Shown: positions 23,041 to 35,232, counted from the first letter of the stretch. The stretch: DNA of 64,000 bases from Selaginella moellendorffii (GCF_000143415.4 NW_003314311.1:834314-898313), one strand, 5' to 3'. The notes: generated from the letters alone by a model not told the origin. Made by a program: numbers and translations.

Positions 23041-23705
23041 AATTTAAGGTATAGAAACAATATTCTACAAATATTTCAAGGATATTTCTAAATCTAACGG
23101 TTGAAATATAAATCCTTTTTAGTAGAATATGCCTTTAGTTAACAACACTAGACAATGTAAAGCTCATTCTCCGTCCTGTTGTGATGAGCAGGCGATCTTG
23201 GAGCACACTCTCAAAGGAGAAATCGTCAGACGAACGAGAAGATCCTGATTGCTAACATCATCAAAGATTGCAAGTATAGTAGCCTGGAACACGGGGGGAT
23301 GCTGATCGAAATTCGCTACACGTTCGTCGAGCTGCTGAAGAACTGTGTATTGCTCTAGCCTCCGCTCAGCTCAGTTACTTTCCTTGTCATGAAGGTGAAA
23401 GTGAGATCCAGGAGCTTGGACGCAAGCTTCCTTTCTCGATGCCCCAAAACGCTTATGTTCCTAGATACCACGATTTTGTAAGCTGCGTAATAAAATAAGC
23501 GAAGGAAGACAAACTCCCTGGAGAACGCCCGATCTGAATAAACACCTGATCAGAGGACCTTCGAAAAGAAGATATGTATTCCAACGTAGAAATCCTTTAC
23601 GCGAAAGAGACCGAAAGGCTGAAACACACTTTTGCTTGAGCAAAGCAAAAGGAAAATGAAACCTCGGTCAGAAAAAACACGAAAAAAAACCGCGAGTCTA
23701 AGAGG

Positions 23706-24504
23706 TCAGCTCAGGGAGGGTGAGGGTGACGCGCGAAGATCCAACATGCTCTCGATATCGGCAAGAACGCCGTGGCACTCGGTGTCTCTGCCAACAGCAC
23801 GGAGCTCGTCGTGGAAGGACGAGAGGTGGAGGAGCCTTGCAAAACTGAAGAAATGTGAGTGATACAAGAAAGGAAAAAAAAAAAGAAAAGAAACGAAAGA
23901 CTCACTGATCGAGATGAAGCTGGATAGGCTTCTCATTCTGGGAGAGGATGAACTTTATCTGAAGCCATATGAGAAAGTTCGGAGCTTCTTCCTTGAATTT
24001 CTGCCTCGCGATGCAGACGAACCTCTGAGAAGATAGAAATGAGAAGTAATGAGAGGAACGAGAAGTAAGATACCAACCTTGAAGAGTGTTGCGACTGGCT
24101 CTCGTATCCTCAGCCGCGCCTCGCAATCCATCGCGGATGCGTCGACGTTTCAATCCCGGCGGTAGTGGCGGCGGCGGGGACTCCACAGGCGGTGGTGGAG
24201 GAGATGGCGGGGGCGGTGGCGGAGATGGCGGCGGCGGTGGTGGAGATGGCGACGGCGGTGCTGGCGGTGGCGCTAAAAGACGAAAGATCGAGAAAGCCGA
24301 GAAAGATGGGAAGATCTTTGAGAAAGAATGACGGATCTTTGAGAAAGAAAGCAAGCTGGGCGGGCAAGGTTCTTACCTGAGAGGAAAACAAGTGGATCGT
24401 TCTTGTTCTCCTTCTCCTCCGCCACAGCGTGGATCGGCTTCACAAACGCGCGAGGAATCACCGTAAAGTTGTCTTCCCCGACGAGCTCAACCACCGAAAC
24501 GGAC
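23706..24504 (-). CDS. unrecognised small gene with proline-rich exon; frame uncertain
   Basis: A TATA box (TATATAAAG, minus strand, about 24610) precedes a transcript with three plausible introns. Model 1 starts at the ATG at 24131, which has an in-frame stop just upstream. It joins three exons (donor about 24077, acceptor about 24028; donor GTGAGT about 23909, acceptor about 23845) and ends at 23706. It gives about 103 residues rich in hydrophobic helix (FLIWLQIKFIL, FHDELRAVGRDTECHGVLAD). Model 2 starts further upstream at MWSVSVVELVGEDNF (24504). It splices in phase into a Pro-rich exon (SPPPPPPSPPPPP) and uses the same downstream intron in another frame, stopping near 23945. I recognise neither product. 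The composition of model 1 looks more like a folded protein, and model 2 is supported by phase-matched splicing. Confidence refers to a gene being here. Confidence 0.45.
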
Positions 24505-24599
24505 CACATTGCAACGTACACAACCAGAGAAGAAAAGATCACTGCAAAGAGGATGGCAGGCTCTCGCCTCTCTCTTCCCCAAAAACCCCAATCTTAAAA

Positions 24600-24620
24600 C
24601 GATTAGCACTTTATATACGT
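24600..24620 (-). promoter_or_regulatory. TATA box upstream of the proline-rich/unknown gene
   Basis: Minus strand GTATATAAAGTG is a canonical TATA sequence lying at the edge of the GC-rich island, with the presumed transcript extending toward lower coordinates. Confidence 0.45.
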
Positions 24621-24639
24621 ACTTGAAACATCAAATGAA

Positions 24640-27120
24640 GGAAACAATAAAACTATTGCAATCTTGGCTTTAACTATCTTTATTTTGATTTGGTAAAAAC
24701 AATAAATATTTATAAATATAGAAAATATTATCTATGAATATATATAATATTTTATTTTTGCTACTTTGCATTGCAAATGAATGAGAATGGTGTGCTAGAG
24801 AATGAGTGTCCAGGCAACAAATACTATGGAAATTTCGTCAATATTAGTGCTATAAAATGATAGAAACATGATTTTGCTGGAACTTTTGCATAAAAATATG
24901 ATCATTTAAAATCCTTATATAATAGTCTAGTGGAGATACCTAGAATATCTAGTATATTTTGATATAATTTGTAAATTATCTCCAAATATATTAATATATT
25001 CATGATCTAATGTGTTGTATGTAATTAGATTAAACCTATATTTATACTTATAAACATGTTTATTAATTTTTAAACTTTCTAAACTTGAAGTGAATTAATT
25101 TAGTGTTCATTTTCATTGGGGAAGGGTGGGGGTTGGGATGACCATCTGCTCATATCAAGCAAAAGTCCTCCCTACACTCACTACCCACATTTATAATACA
25201 ATTTGCTATGGGAGCACCAAGGAATATAGAATGGTAATAAGAAGTGGAATCATTTCCAGAAGTTTTTATTGCCTTGTGTCAAAGGCAAAGATTGACAAAG
25301 GGAGCAAATAAGCTTAATTGAATAATTATAATAGTAAGACAATAAACTAAATGAGAATGGATTTGCCACTTTGGGTACTTGGAATTTAGTAATATAAATT
25401 TGTTCTTCTTCAAGGGTGTAAGTTATATAATAGTCCTTTTCATATTCATTCACATAATTCATTTTTTGTTAGTAAATTTTTGACTTGCATAGTTATCCCA
25501 TTTCTAAAACGCTTAGCATATGGCAGCTTATTTATGGTAACAAGTTTGAATATGACCAAACCTAACACCATTTAGAACCTTATTGCAAGTTATTTATAAT
25601 GTAATAGTATGAAGTTTTTTTATTTGTTTTGGATTGTAATTTCTTTTAAGAGCGTAAGTCAGACATAAAACTTTAAGCAATCAAAAAGAATAATTCAAAA
25701 GATTCAAATATAAAAAGAAATAGCCTATGAATAGAAGTGTACCCCCTTTTCTAATCAGTTGAAAATTTTGGGATATTTAGGGTTAACCATCTTTGGGTTT
25801 TAATAGTTCTAAGTTAAATGATTTTTTGGGAAGTCTAAATTCAAGAGCTTACATTTGTATCAAGAAAATTTCGGGTCTAACTCTATTAGTTGGCTAAAAG
25901 AATCATATTACATATTGAGATTGACATTTAATAATCAAATTTACTCTGGCTAGGCTCAACCTGAGAGGTAGAGTGTTAAGAAAATGAGGATATTGAAAGA
26001 GATGTAGCTCTTAACTTTCATTCACAATGATGTAAATTTATAGGGAAGCATAGTAGATTATAAGCAATAAAAGATAATGACTCGATAGACAATATGTAAG
26101 GGTTCAAATACAAAAGGAAAAAGCCTATAAACAAAAATGCATTATTATTTAAACCTAACTTAACTCTAAGTATCCCAAGATTTAAAAAAAAGAGCAACTT
26201 AAAATCTTCTATGTTCTTTAGGAATTAATACCTCTTCTTTCAAAAAGTATGAATCTTATGTATGGCATAAACTCTTCACCTTGGGTTAAATGATTTCTTG
26301 GGAAGTCCAAATTTAAAAGATTACAAGAGCTAAGATACAACCAAGAGACTTCTTAAAGTTATATGTGGCAATATAGATTAGAATTTTATTGTTTATGTTC
26401 CCTTTATTTATGTTTTATTGCATTCTTCTGTAAAAGAGAGATAGCCTATGTTGTGATGGTAGGCTATAAGAGTTCATTAGTCATGATACATGGTCATTCT
26501 ACTACCATGATTGCAAACTTTATGTGGATCATAACTTTTATATATACTTTTTTATTCATCTATGAAATCATATCCTCACATGTGGGCATCCCTGCTGCAT
26601 AAAGCTTCTTCCATGGCACACCCACTCTCCTCCATCTTGCAGCAGCAAAAGTCTCATTAATCAAACACTAAAACCCTAAATCTTGTTGATGTATTAAAAA
26701 TTAAGTGATGTATTAATTGGCTGACATGGCAATGGTGAGATACATGGAAATGGCATACCATGCAAAATTGGTGCTCACCCATGGCCATCAAGTTGAAGTG
26801 ATATTATTTGGATTAATGGAATAGTACAAAGTGTTTACACAAGTAAATTTGAACATTTAGAATCAAATTTAATAATAATAATGATAAATATATGTAAAGA
26901 GTATAAAATATATAAAAAATAAGTTACAAAATTAAAAATAGCACCATAATATTAGATAGATAATTGTCATAAAAAACATAAACAAGAAAACCAACAGTAA
27001 ATTTTAAATTTTAAATCTTTACTGTTATTAATGTACTACCTTACACTGTTATTTACCTTTGTATCTATAAACTACACTTGCAACTAGATAATTAGTTGAT
27101 GGACCTTTAAAAATTTTTTT
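24640..27120. repeat. AT-rich DNA with diverged dispersed repeats
   Basis: No gene supported. Segments 25670-25990 and 26060-26330 resemble each other (ttcaaatacaaaa.gaaa.agcctat, tatcccaagattt). They also match the reverse complement of 46080-46350, including the ctgggctcgacc-like block seen here as ggctaggctcaacctgagaggtag. They are likely solo-LTR remnants of one retroelement family. Confidence 0.5.
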
Positions 27121-27134
27121 GTGAAGGAATTATA

Positions 27135-27150
27135 TATTATTATTATTATT

Positions 27151-27183
<33 letters not shown>

Positions 27184-27206
27184 GGTGTTGTTGTTGTTGT
27201 TGTTGT
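27135..27206 (+). repeat. compound (TTA)n(TTG)n microsatellite
   Basis: A run of ATT/TTA units passes directly into about 16 TTG units with one interruption. Confidence 0.95.
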
Positions 27207-27209
27207 GTA

Positions 27210-28030
27210 GCATACAAAAGCTATAACAATAAATAATTAGGATTTAATTATATTAATATGGGTATAAACTGTTATCTTCAATCCTAGAGTGGATGAGATA
27301 TATGACTATATGTGTGTATGCAATGTTGTTTACTATGTTTTACAATATATTTGTATTAGTTTTCCATCATTTAAAAACTTTAAAATCTCAAAATTATTTT
27401 ACAACCATAATGAATTCCTGTATATAGTTGTATAAATTATTATTATGGGTGTATGATATTTAAATTATAGTTTTTATCTGTAATAATTTATCATTACAAT
27501 TATTAGAGGCTTTAACTTTGAGAAAGCATACGATCAAATGGTTTGGAAAGAATGTTTAATATTATGACACATAATAATATGTGAATAGAGTCAAAATTAA
27601 TAAACTTATTACAACTTGGAATATACAAAAGAATGAGTAATATTTGAAATTTTAAAATTTCAAAATCAGTTTTATTTATAAGACTTTAATAATAAACTGT
27701 AGGATCCAAATATGCCATTTATTGTTATTAGTTCTATCCTTTAAGATAACTATGATGCTGTATATTATTATTATTCTCACTCTTGTATATAAATTATGTT
27801 TGGGGCGCATTCATGCTCTCACAAAACTTTTATAAGAACAGCTTTTAGGGATGCTCTTATTTGTTTTTAAGAAAAGAAAAGATATCCAGGGCATTCATAA
27901 TGCAGCTCCAAGCATAAGTAAACCAGAGAGCATAGAGAACTGCCCATCTTGATGGGAGCCTTTATTATGGAAAAGTTTTTATTATTATATTAAATATTTT
28001 TTTTTTTATCTGGCATCTAAAGCTGCTGGA
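27210..28030. other. AT-rich intergenic DNA
   Basis: No recognisable gene or repeat structure. The GC-rich island begins near 28030. Confidence 0.55.
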
Positions 28031-28033
28031 TGG

Positions 28034-28408
28034 TTGGCTTTCAAGTCCATCCTTGGGGATTTTGCTCACTGGAAGATGGTCCTGTTAGGGCGTGGCCACC
28101 AAGAGAGTGAGAGAGAGAGAAGGAATATTCTGGTCCTCAGAATATCCCCATCTTCCTTGTATAAAACCCTTGCCTCACAAAGGCAAAAGAGGCATTTTGC
28201 AAAGAGCATTGAAGCATTTCTCATGTTTGAGCGAGCATTGAGGGAGCGTCTCCCAACAGTCCTTATTTCTGGAAATGTAGATCACCACAGAACAACTAAT
28301 AATGATATCCTATGTCGAATCAGAGAGGGGTTGGGAATTGAGAGGGGAGAAACTATCGTGGCTCGAGGGCGGCTACCAGTTCTGCTAATTTTTACATTTT
28401 GGAGATAA
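28034..28408 (+). other. 124-codon open frame, unrecognised
   Basis: An open frame of 124 codons without a clear ATG at its start (its first codon is TTG). The translation is Arg/Leu-rich (RALRERLPTVLISG, REGLGIERGETIVARGRLPV) and does not match a family I know. It adjoins the second MSH4 duplicate. It is more likely part of a rearranged fragment than a gene. Confidence 0.2.
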
Positions 28409-28690
28409 AGTTGAGAGATGCTTGATCAGGTGCTCTAGATGGAGTGGAGGTGGAATTGAGCTCTTTGCACGCTTCTTGAAACAGCAGTGCGCACAGCTCA
28501 TTAAAAATTAATGTTGCAAACTAGCAATATGATCCATGTCACTACAATTTTCCACCAATCCTCGTGACAAAGTAACATGGTGTTAATACTGAGGCTTTGC
28601 ATTGGCAAGTTCCATCCATGGGACTAGAAAGAAACTTCTCGTATATTGCATCATCACCTTCGGGACATGGCCAGAAGCCCAGAATGATAT
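28408..28690 (-). pseudogene. MSH4 5'-region duplicate, copy B (truncated)
   Basis: Shares with the parental MSH4 region 32480-32960 the blocks gcgcacagctcatt.aaaa, gtcactacaattt, ggtgttaatactgag, ggctttgcattggcaagtt.ccatccatg, ctagaaagaa and cttcgggaca. It is shorter than copy A and lacks MSH4 exon 2. Copies A and B share a flank absent from MSH4 itself (gagagatgctt ... accaggt/atcaggt ... ggtggaatt), so they derive from a common duplicated ancestor. Confidence 0.7.
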
Positions 28691-28722
28691 GATCTTACAA
28701 TTATTCCAGATAATTAAGGTAA

Positions 28723-28735
28723 GGCTTATATAAAT
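28723..28735 (+). promoter_or_regulatory. TATA box of the kelch-like gene
   Basis: CTTATATAAATC lies about 35-45 bases before the first ATG of the downstream open frame, at a plausible core-promoter distance. Confidence 0.5.
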
Positions 28736-28767
28736 CAGGGTAGCACTTTACAAATTTAGGGTTTAGG

Positions 28768-29721
28768 GTGATGGGTACGCAATTGCGCGTTATGAGGAGA
28801 ATTATCTCAAGAATGACTGCTTCACTTGCAATTGAACAAAGCACTTCCTCCAGTGGAACTGAACAGGTGGCCTCAATTGAAAAGGGGGCGTCTTCCAGTG
28901 GAACTAAGCAAGATCAGTCACAGGGCCCACGAAGGATGATAAAGCTCCCTTACGAGATACTAGGACATTTAGCTCTTCCGCATCCAACACAGGACCCTAG
29001 GGACGAGTGGAATGTTATATGTTGCATGGAGGGGTTTGTGATCATGTATTGCAGAAAGCTTGGAAAATCCCATTTGTTCAACCTTTGCAAAAGGATTGAT
29101 CATCCAATCACTTGGGTCACCAACTTTCCGAGCAATCCACAGATGGTGTATTTTAAGGATAACATCTACACTGCAGCTGATTTCAAGATACAAAAGTATA
29201 ATCTGCGCTTGAACAAATGGAGTTTGCAACAAAGATTTCCTTTGGGTTGCCAATTGGAGAGACTGCTCGTGTTACAAGATAGGATCGTTGGGGCTTTTAA
29301 GCGCGAAATCAAAACCAATTCATTGGATCCTTTATCATACGAGATCAAAACATTGACGCTAGAATGGAGATTTCTGGATTTGGACTACAATGGTGTATAT
29401 AAGAAAGGGTGGAGACAACCTTTTGCAAAGTATTTCATTGAGGATGGTATGATGCCAGCCATGGCAACTTTGAATAAGGTTGCGTTGGTGATAATGAAAT
29501 GGTGTCCGGAGAGCAACGCAAGTTGGCTTTACTTTTGGAACGAAGACAAGTTAGAATGGCAATTTTTGGATGGAAAGCTAAAAGGAGGGCCAATAAGCGA
29601 ATTGGTTGTAGTTGGAGGTGATCAGCTAGAAGCATACAATTCTTACGGAAGCTTGGTTTCAAGGTGTAGAGTATATTGGGCTAACAATGGTCATGTAAAA
29701 AGTGTGAAATGGGCGGGTTAG
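28768..29721 (+). CDS. kelch/F-box-associated-like protein without an F-box
   Basis: A single-exon frame of 317 residues. The first 60 residues are low-complexity and contain a short internal repeat (SSSGTEQVASIEKGASSSGT). The rest reads like the beta-propeller half of plant F-box/kelch proteins: NIYTAADFKIQKYNLRLNKW, then LPYEILGHLALPHP upstream, VALVIMKWCPESNASWLYFW, and an aromatic-rich end (WANNGHVKSVKWAG). The N-terminal F-box expected in this family is not recognisable. It could be a truncated F-box paralogue or a stand-alone propeller. A TATA box precedes it. Its stop is only 47 bases from the MSH4 stop on the opposite strand, so the 3' UTRs must overlap. Confidence 0.6.
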   Translation: MMGTQLRVMRRIISRMTASLAIEQSTSSSGTEQVASIEKGASSSGTKQDQSQGPRRMIKLPYEILGHLALPHPTQDPRDEWNVICCMEGFVIMYCRKLGKSHLFNLCKRIDHPITWVTNFPSNPQMVYFKDNIYTAADFKIQKYNLRLNKWSLQQRFPLGCQLERLLVLQDRIVGAFKREIKTNSLDPLSYEIKTLTLEWRFLDLDYNGVYKKGWRQPFAKYFIEDGMMPAMATLNKVALVIMKWCPESNASWLYFWNEDKLEWQFLDGKLKGGPISELVVVGGDQLEAYNSYGSLVSRCRVYWANNGHVKSVKWAG

Positions 29722-29768
29722 TACATTTGTAATTTTTTCATATACCGTACTTAGCCCGGCAATTGAGT

Positions 29769-32700
29769 TCATTCCAAGCAACTTTGTTGGAGCTTCGCGA
29801 GATAGCCACGCAGAACGTCCGGCTCCATTTTTGCCTGCTTGAGCGTAAGCAGCCTTTGCGCAACGTGGTAATCCTTTTGCAGGGATCTCCCGGTTGATGA
29901 CAGCCTATATGTTTCCAGGGCTTTTGACTCCTGCGACGGCGAGGCACTGTGAATATCACATTTACATTAATGTGCAAGCTGCTTACCCTGCTCTCGAGAG
30001 CATCGATCACTCTCCTGGCCCCTTGAATCACCGAAGGCGGTAGGCCCACAACGTTTGACAGCAGTAACCCGTAGTGCGCGATACTCGTGCAGCCCTCTCG
30101 GAGCGTAAACTGATCCAGCCACCGGTAAGAACACCAATCAATCTTTCACAAGCTTTTTAAGATACCTCAAAGTTGAGACGGTTGTTATTGATATTGACAG
30201 CAAAAAAAGACACCTTCACGTTTGGATAGATCGTGGACAGTTCTCCAAGCTTCTGCATGTGCGTTGCAAAAATGACGTACCTGCAGACAGGAACAAGGAA
30301 TGAGAACCACAATCAGTAATTCGATCTCGTTTTACGCTTACGCCTTCAGCGACAGTAAGTACTCACTGAAACTCCAGGCTAGAGCCAGTCCATCGTAAGA
30401 TGAGGTTGATCGACCAAGCTCATCGATAAGAATTAAGCTCCTGGACCAAAATGGTTTTAGTGCAAATAGAGAAAAGCCTCTTCCATACCTGGGAGTCACA
30501 TTCTGCACAAAGTATGCAGCCTCCCGCATTTCCCTCATGAACTATACAATAGACGTAAGAAACTCAAGCGGTATCAAAACTTGGAAGTCTGCTCACGGTA
30601 CTGGAGTTCATCTCCATGTCGTCAGCTTCCCCGATTCTGGTGAACAGTCGGTCCACCACTCTAAACGAGGCGAATTGAGCGGGAACGTAGCATCCAATAT
30701 GTGCTAGTATGGTTATAAGGGCGACTTGATGCAGATACGTACTTTTCCCGCTCCTACAAAGACATGAAATGAAAGTGAAAAATATCACAATGGTAAGAAT
30801 CCATACATGTTAGGACCTGTGACGATAACCATATTCGATGCTTCGGATAGGAAAGTATTGTTTGCCTACATTCACAATGCTGCAGATCTTAGTGACTAAC
30901 ATGTACAACTGTACACTCACCACAAAATCTCCAGAAGGAAGACTCTCCAGAATAGGATGCCTCCCGGTCTCAATTGCTATGGGCCCATCCTCTGTAAACA
31001 AACAGCACGTTAACAGCCATAAAGAAAACAGCAGATCCACTTACCAGTAAATTCTGGCCGAACGTAGCTACCAGCAGGCTTCAGCGAAACCATGGAAGCA
31101 AACGCTGTGATCATATCAATCAAGGAGAGAGACTCGCTGAGCAGCATCAAAGAAGGAACATGCTCCCTTATATCTTGGGTAAGAGCTGCACAGAAAGGAA
31201 CTGTTAAAAGTCCCACACAACGAGGGTGATATTAACCTTCCAGGCAGTGTTCTGTCCTCGCATAACAATCATCCGCGGCCTTTTTGTTCCTGGTATTAAG
31301 CTTCCGAGTTTTTAAGCAATCAGATTAAATAAACTCGTAGGCAGACACTCACTGAGATTAACTCAATCGTAGAGCAGTGTACATATTTCGCATGCTTGAC
31401 TACCTGCATAACTCCTATAATTACGAACGCAAGGCGAGATGTACCTGGATAAACGTTTTGGGAAGGCCAGCTTGCTCAAACTCAGCCACTGGAATGCTAA
31501 TAGAAAAGCCTTTCGACTTATTATAAAGCAACTTTAGACTCGGAAGCTGAAAGTTTTCGCGGTATGACTTTGCGAGGCAATGAATCGCTGTAGTCACATA
31601 CAACAGTGAACGAAATTGCATAATAAATCCGACCTTCGCTTGTATCACAGAAGATCTTTCGGGCAACATCCAGAAAACCGTCGATTCCTGGTTTCACTGC
31701 AAAACACTGTTGAGTTCGAGCAACGAAAGGCATCCTGGCGTTAAAAACGTCTTCAGAGATAGTTTCCTGTATTCTGCGACAAAGAATAAAATCAGACACG
31801 AAATTGAAAGTTATACAGAACCTCTGCTTTATAAAAGAAAAGCATTGCCGCATGCAAACTGTTTGTTTGACGCGTTGGAAAAACGTACTCTCTGCATCTT
31901 GAAGAACCTAAACATCAAAGAAGAATCAGATATGCAGGCATACAAGGGACCCACCTGGAGCAGCGCAGGGAGAAGTTCCATTGCTTCTTTGAGGAGTATA
32001 ACACTCGCTACCACCGACTGACTCCTTGAAGATCCTTCACCGAGCTTCTTTGGCTTGAAGCAAAAGTGAGAGATGACCCTGTCTGTGAGAAATGAACGTT
32101 AACTTAAAATCGCGACAGGAAGATGTCTTACCAAGATCTTTTGGGAATCTTTGAAGCACCTGATTCAACCCAAAGAAAAGGTTCTCCTTGCTTGTTAACT
32201 CGTCCTGCATGAAGGAAGCCGTAGAATCCAAAAGTCCGAGCAGATATCCACGTTAACCATGCAATCGAGACGTGTGTTGATGGTGTCCATGTCTCTTAAA
32301 GGCTGTAGGAGGTTCGCACGAAGAAGTCTCGCGCTGAAACTAAAAATGTATTAGAAAGAAGAGCCACGATGCCGCACGACTAACCCTCCAGTTGATTTTG
32401 TCTTGCTCAATATCCCAAACAGGCTTCCGCATTTCTTCAGTTTATTAATCGGTGCCAGAGCACTCGACTCGATCACTTGAAGGCTCTGCACGCTATTTAA
32501 ATTTTGAAAAAGTGAGTGCGAACAGCTCATTGAAAATGACTTACTTACCTTGTAATGTCTATGCTCATGTGGTCTGCCGAACCTTTGAATGTAATCTAGT
32601 AAAATATCCAAGTCACTACAATTTGATGCCAAACGATGAAACATACCCGCAGGGAATTGTTCGTGAGCAAGACACCTTTCTCACTTTCGATCCTACAATG

Positions 32701-33363
32701 AAGGACGTAAAGCGGTGTTAATACTAAGAGTTCTTTACTCACCACTTAACAACAGCAGCGGCAGCACCGAGACAAAGATAGTACTGCTTGCTGTAGCCTT
32801 GAGACATACAAAGATTGGAATCTTTCAAAGCCAGGCTTTGGATCAAAAGGAGGCCCTGCATTGGCAAGTTCTATCCATGAGAAAACATAAAATAAAGGAA
32901 AGAAAGCACTAGAAAGATTCACTCACCTTTGTATCATCAAACCACTTTCGGGACAGCTCCACCTTAGAAATTTCGGTTAGACAAAAAGCAGCGAAGAACA
33001 CACAGTACACGCACCTTTCGTGCGTCGGACCGGCTGCAAAAGGCTTTGAGAGCCACGGACCCGGAAGAAAACGCCGGACTAGTCGCCGGAAGAATGAGCT
33101 CGGAGGGATTATAGAAATGGAGCATCGTCATCGTGTTCTGGAACGAGCGACTCGTCTCGATGTACTGCGAAAGATGCAGCGATGCTGTTCTCAGATCGAA
33201 TGCCGCCAGTCCTACCTGAGAATCAAGCCCGAAATGTGATATTTCTCGCAGATCGATCGATCGGTTGAAAGATTGATGAAATATGGCGAGATCTCACCTC
33301 CTTGGCCCTGTTCTCGATCACTCCTACCACAAAACCGGACGATCGCGCCGCCTGCTCGTCCAT
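29769..33363 (-). CDS. MSH4: meiotic MutS homologue MSH4
   Basis: Meiosis-specific MutS homologue. In the family MSH4 pairs with MSH5 as a sliding clamp on recombination intermediates and promotes class I crossovers; it does not repair mismatches. By eye the gene has 24 exons joining in phase to about 785 residues, close to the roughly 790 of Arabidopsis MSH4. Exons 1-3 are 33298-33363, 33015-33215 and 32927-32962; most introns are about 50-60 nt. The protein starts directly with the connector region ([20 protein letters not shown]) and lacks the mismatch-binding domain I, as expected. Diagnostic motifs are [20 protein letters not shown], Walker A TGPNMSGKSTYL (about 30738-30815, split by an intron), Walker [14 protein letters not shown] (about 30410-30440) and the C-terminal [13 protein letters not shown]. 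All ATPase residues look intact. Two broken duplicates of its 5' region lie at 21975-22455 and 28408-28690. Confidence 0.93.
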
Positions 33364-33369
33364 GGCGCG

Positions 33370-33572
33370 CTCGCCTCGTCGATAAACCCTAGCAAGAGGC
33401 TACAAAAATTTGCATGTCTTTAAAACTTCTATGTTAGCAAGAAAAGCTTGATTATAAGAAAACCTTTATGTGCCTAGTCAGTACATTTTTATAAGTAGCT
33501 AGATCTTTCCTAACACAAGAGAATGTATTATGTCAAGAACAAAAGCTCTCTTTTTTTTTCGACATTGGGTTC
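33370..33572. other. short intergenic region between MSH4 and the KH gene
   Basis: Only about 210 bases separate the MSH4 start codon from the KH-protein stop codon on the same strand. The MSH4 promoter must lie here and in the KH gene's 3' UTR. It is AT-rich, and no clear TATA box was chosen. Confidence 0.5.
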
Positions 33573-35232
33573 TCACCTCTCGCGATCGGACGCGGCTTGA
33601 ACCTTCGCTGTCAAGTAAAATTGTGCAATCTGTAAACCCTCAGCTGTTCCCACCAATGTCACCTTCCTGCTCACCGAAAAAAAAAAAGAAAAAAAGAAAA
33701 CCAAGCGAGAGATGCTAAGTTGTTGATCGAGAACATACTTTGAAGACTCTCACCTATTTTTTGTGCCTGAAACAAAATCCCCACGCTCTGAAATCTTGAT
33801 AGTAACACCACTAGCCTGAAACAAGCACAAACAATGATCATGAATGAGAGTTTTGGAAGGAAAAGAGTGCGTCTCTTACCTGTTGAATCTCTCCGAGAGT
33901 CTTTCCGCCGCGACCAACAATGGCTCCAATGTGTTCGTCGGGAACAGCCAGCGTAATGGAGGTCGTGACAGGGCAGGACTCGAGCACGGGAAGGAGCACC
34001 GGGTATGGCGCTCTCATAGGCAGTATTGGAGTCATCATCCCCTGGAAACAAAGACGAGTTTAGATAGAACAATCGAAACAATTTGAAGCAAATCACTCAC
34101 CTTGCTTGCAGGTCCTACGTTGGACGGAATGGCAGATGCGATGTTGCGGCCTACTCTGTTCTGTGGAAGTCCTATACACCCTGAAAAGATAAAAAAGAAA
34201 ATAAATGTAGGACAGAGTGAGAAAGAGCAAGTTCATCTAGTTGGTACCTGTGTAAGAAAGAGGAGCTGCAGCATAATCAAGATAGCTAGAATCCCCGAGC
34301 AACTTCGTGAGAATAAGTTCCACGGCCTTGAGCTGCTGCTCAATGCTGCCTGTGATGGTAACCAGGCGGTCACTAATTCCCTGTAGTATGCCGGACAGCT
34401 TAATGCTTGCTTCCGAGTCCTCGATGAATGATCTGGAAGAACGCTTGAACGAGATTCCTCAAACAGAAAAAGCTTACTTGATGGTTCCACCCCCCTTGCC
34501 AATTATGGCTCCACAAACACTGTTTGGCACAACAAGTCGAAGTTGATTTGGCTTGCTATCAGTTTGGCTGTCGTCTTCCGTCTGAAGAAAACGAAGACGA
34601 TAGCAACGATCAGTCATAGGCCTAGTTGACGAAAACGAGGAGGGCATACCTCTTTCTGGATCTTAGAAAGAATAAGGTTAAGAGCCGTGAGAACATCGTT
34701 GATAGCTCCACTGAGAACTACAACGCGGTCTGTTGTTCCCGGAAAAAAATCCTGGCTACGAGAGAGCTGGATGCGAGCTCCCGACTGTGACTGCAAATCG
34801 CTTATAGTCGCGCCTCCTTTGCCTATGACAGATCCAGCCTCCGCATTGGAGACAAGAAACCTGGCACTCGACTGGGAGCCATTGCCATCCTCTGCCACCC
34901 AGAAAGAAGAAAAAATGTGAGTTGTTTGTGCAAACCTCGAGAAAAACAGAGGGAAAGAACAAGCATCAAAGGAAAATTCCACGCCTAAAGAAAAAGAAAC
35001 TTTCACTGCACGCGAAACAAGCAGGGACGCAAGAGGAAAGAGCGAAAAGCGTGAAAGAAGGAACCAAAAGCATGGGCGAAACTTGCGAGAAAGGAGATCG
35101 AGCGAGCTAGAGCAGAGATCTGGAAACCCAATTCACTCCACTCTCACCCGAGGAGGACTTCATGGAGCCCCCGCGAGCGCGCTTGGGGCTTCCTCCGCGC
35201 GGCTCCGGCGACATGCCCCGCTCCATCATCAT
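33573..35232 (-). CDS. triple KH-domain RNA-binding protein, BTR1/NOVA-like
   Basis: RNA-binding protein with three KH domains, most like Arabidopsis BTR1 (NOVA-type). From the ATG at 35232, eight phase-consistent exons (first 35148-35232, then 34650-34891) give 337 residues, matching the family's length. KH1 has [20 protein letters not shown] and then [16 protein letters not shown]2 has [20 protein letters not shown] and [12 protein letters not shown]3 has [20 protein letters not shown] and [12 protein letters not shown]. All three GxxG loops are intact. The first ATG triplet ([11 protein letters not shown]) is chosen because the family begins similarly. Upstream, the same frame stays open for 145 more codons with Glu-, Gln- and His-runs but no ATG (see findings). 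The intergenic region to the divergent plastid-protein gene is about 1.1 kb. Confidence 0.88.

Noticed and set aside
24086-24331. Plus-strand glycine-rich open frame
   Set aside because: It is the complement of the proline-rich exon; splice signals and the TATA box support the minus strand.
32452-32912. Plus-strand frames of 65-89 codons
   Set aside because: Antisense to MSH4 exons 4-7.
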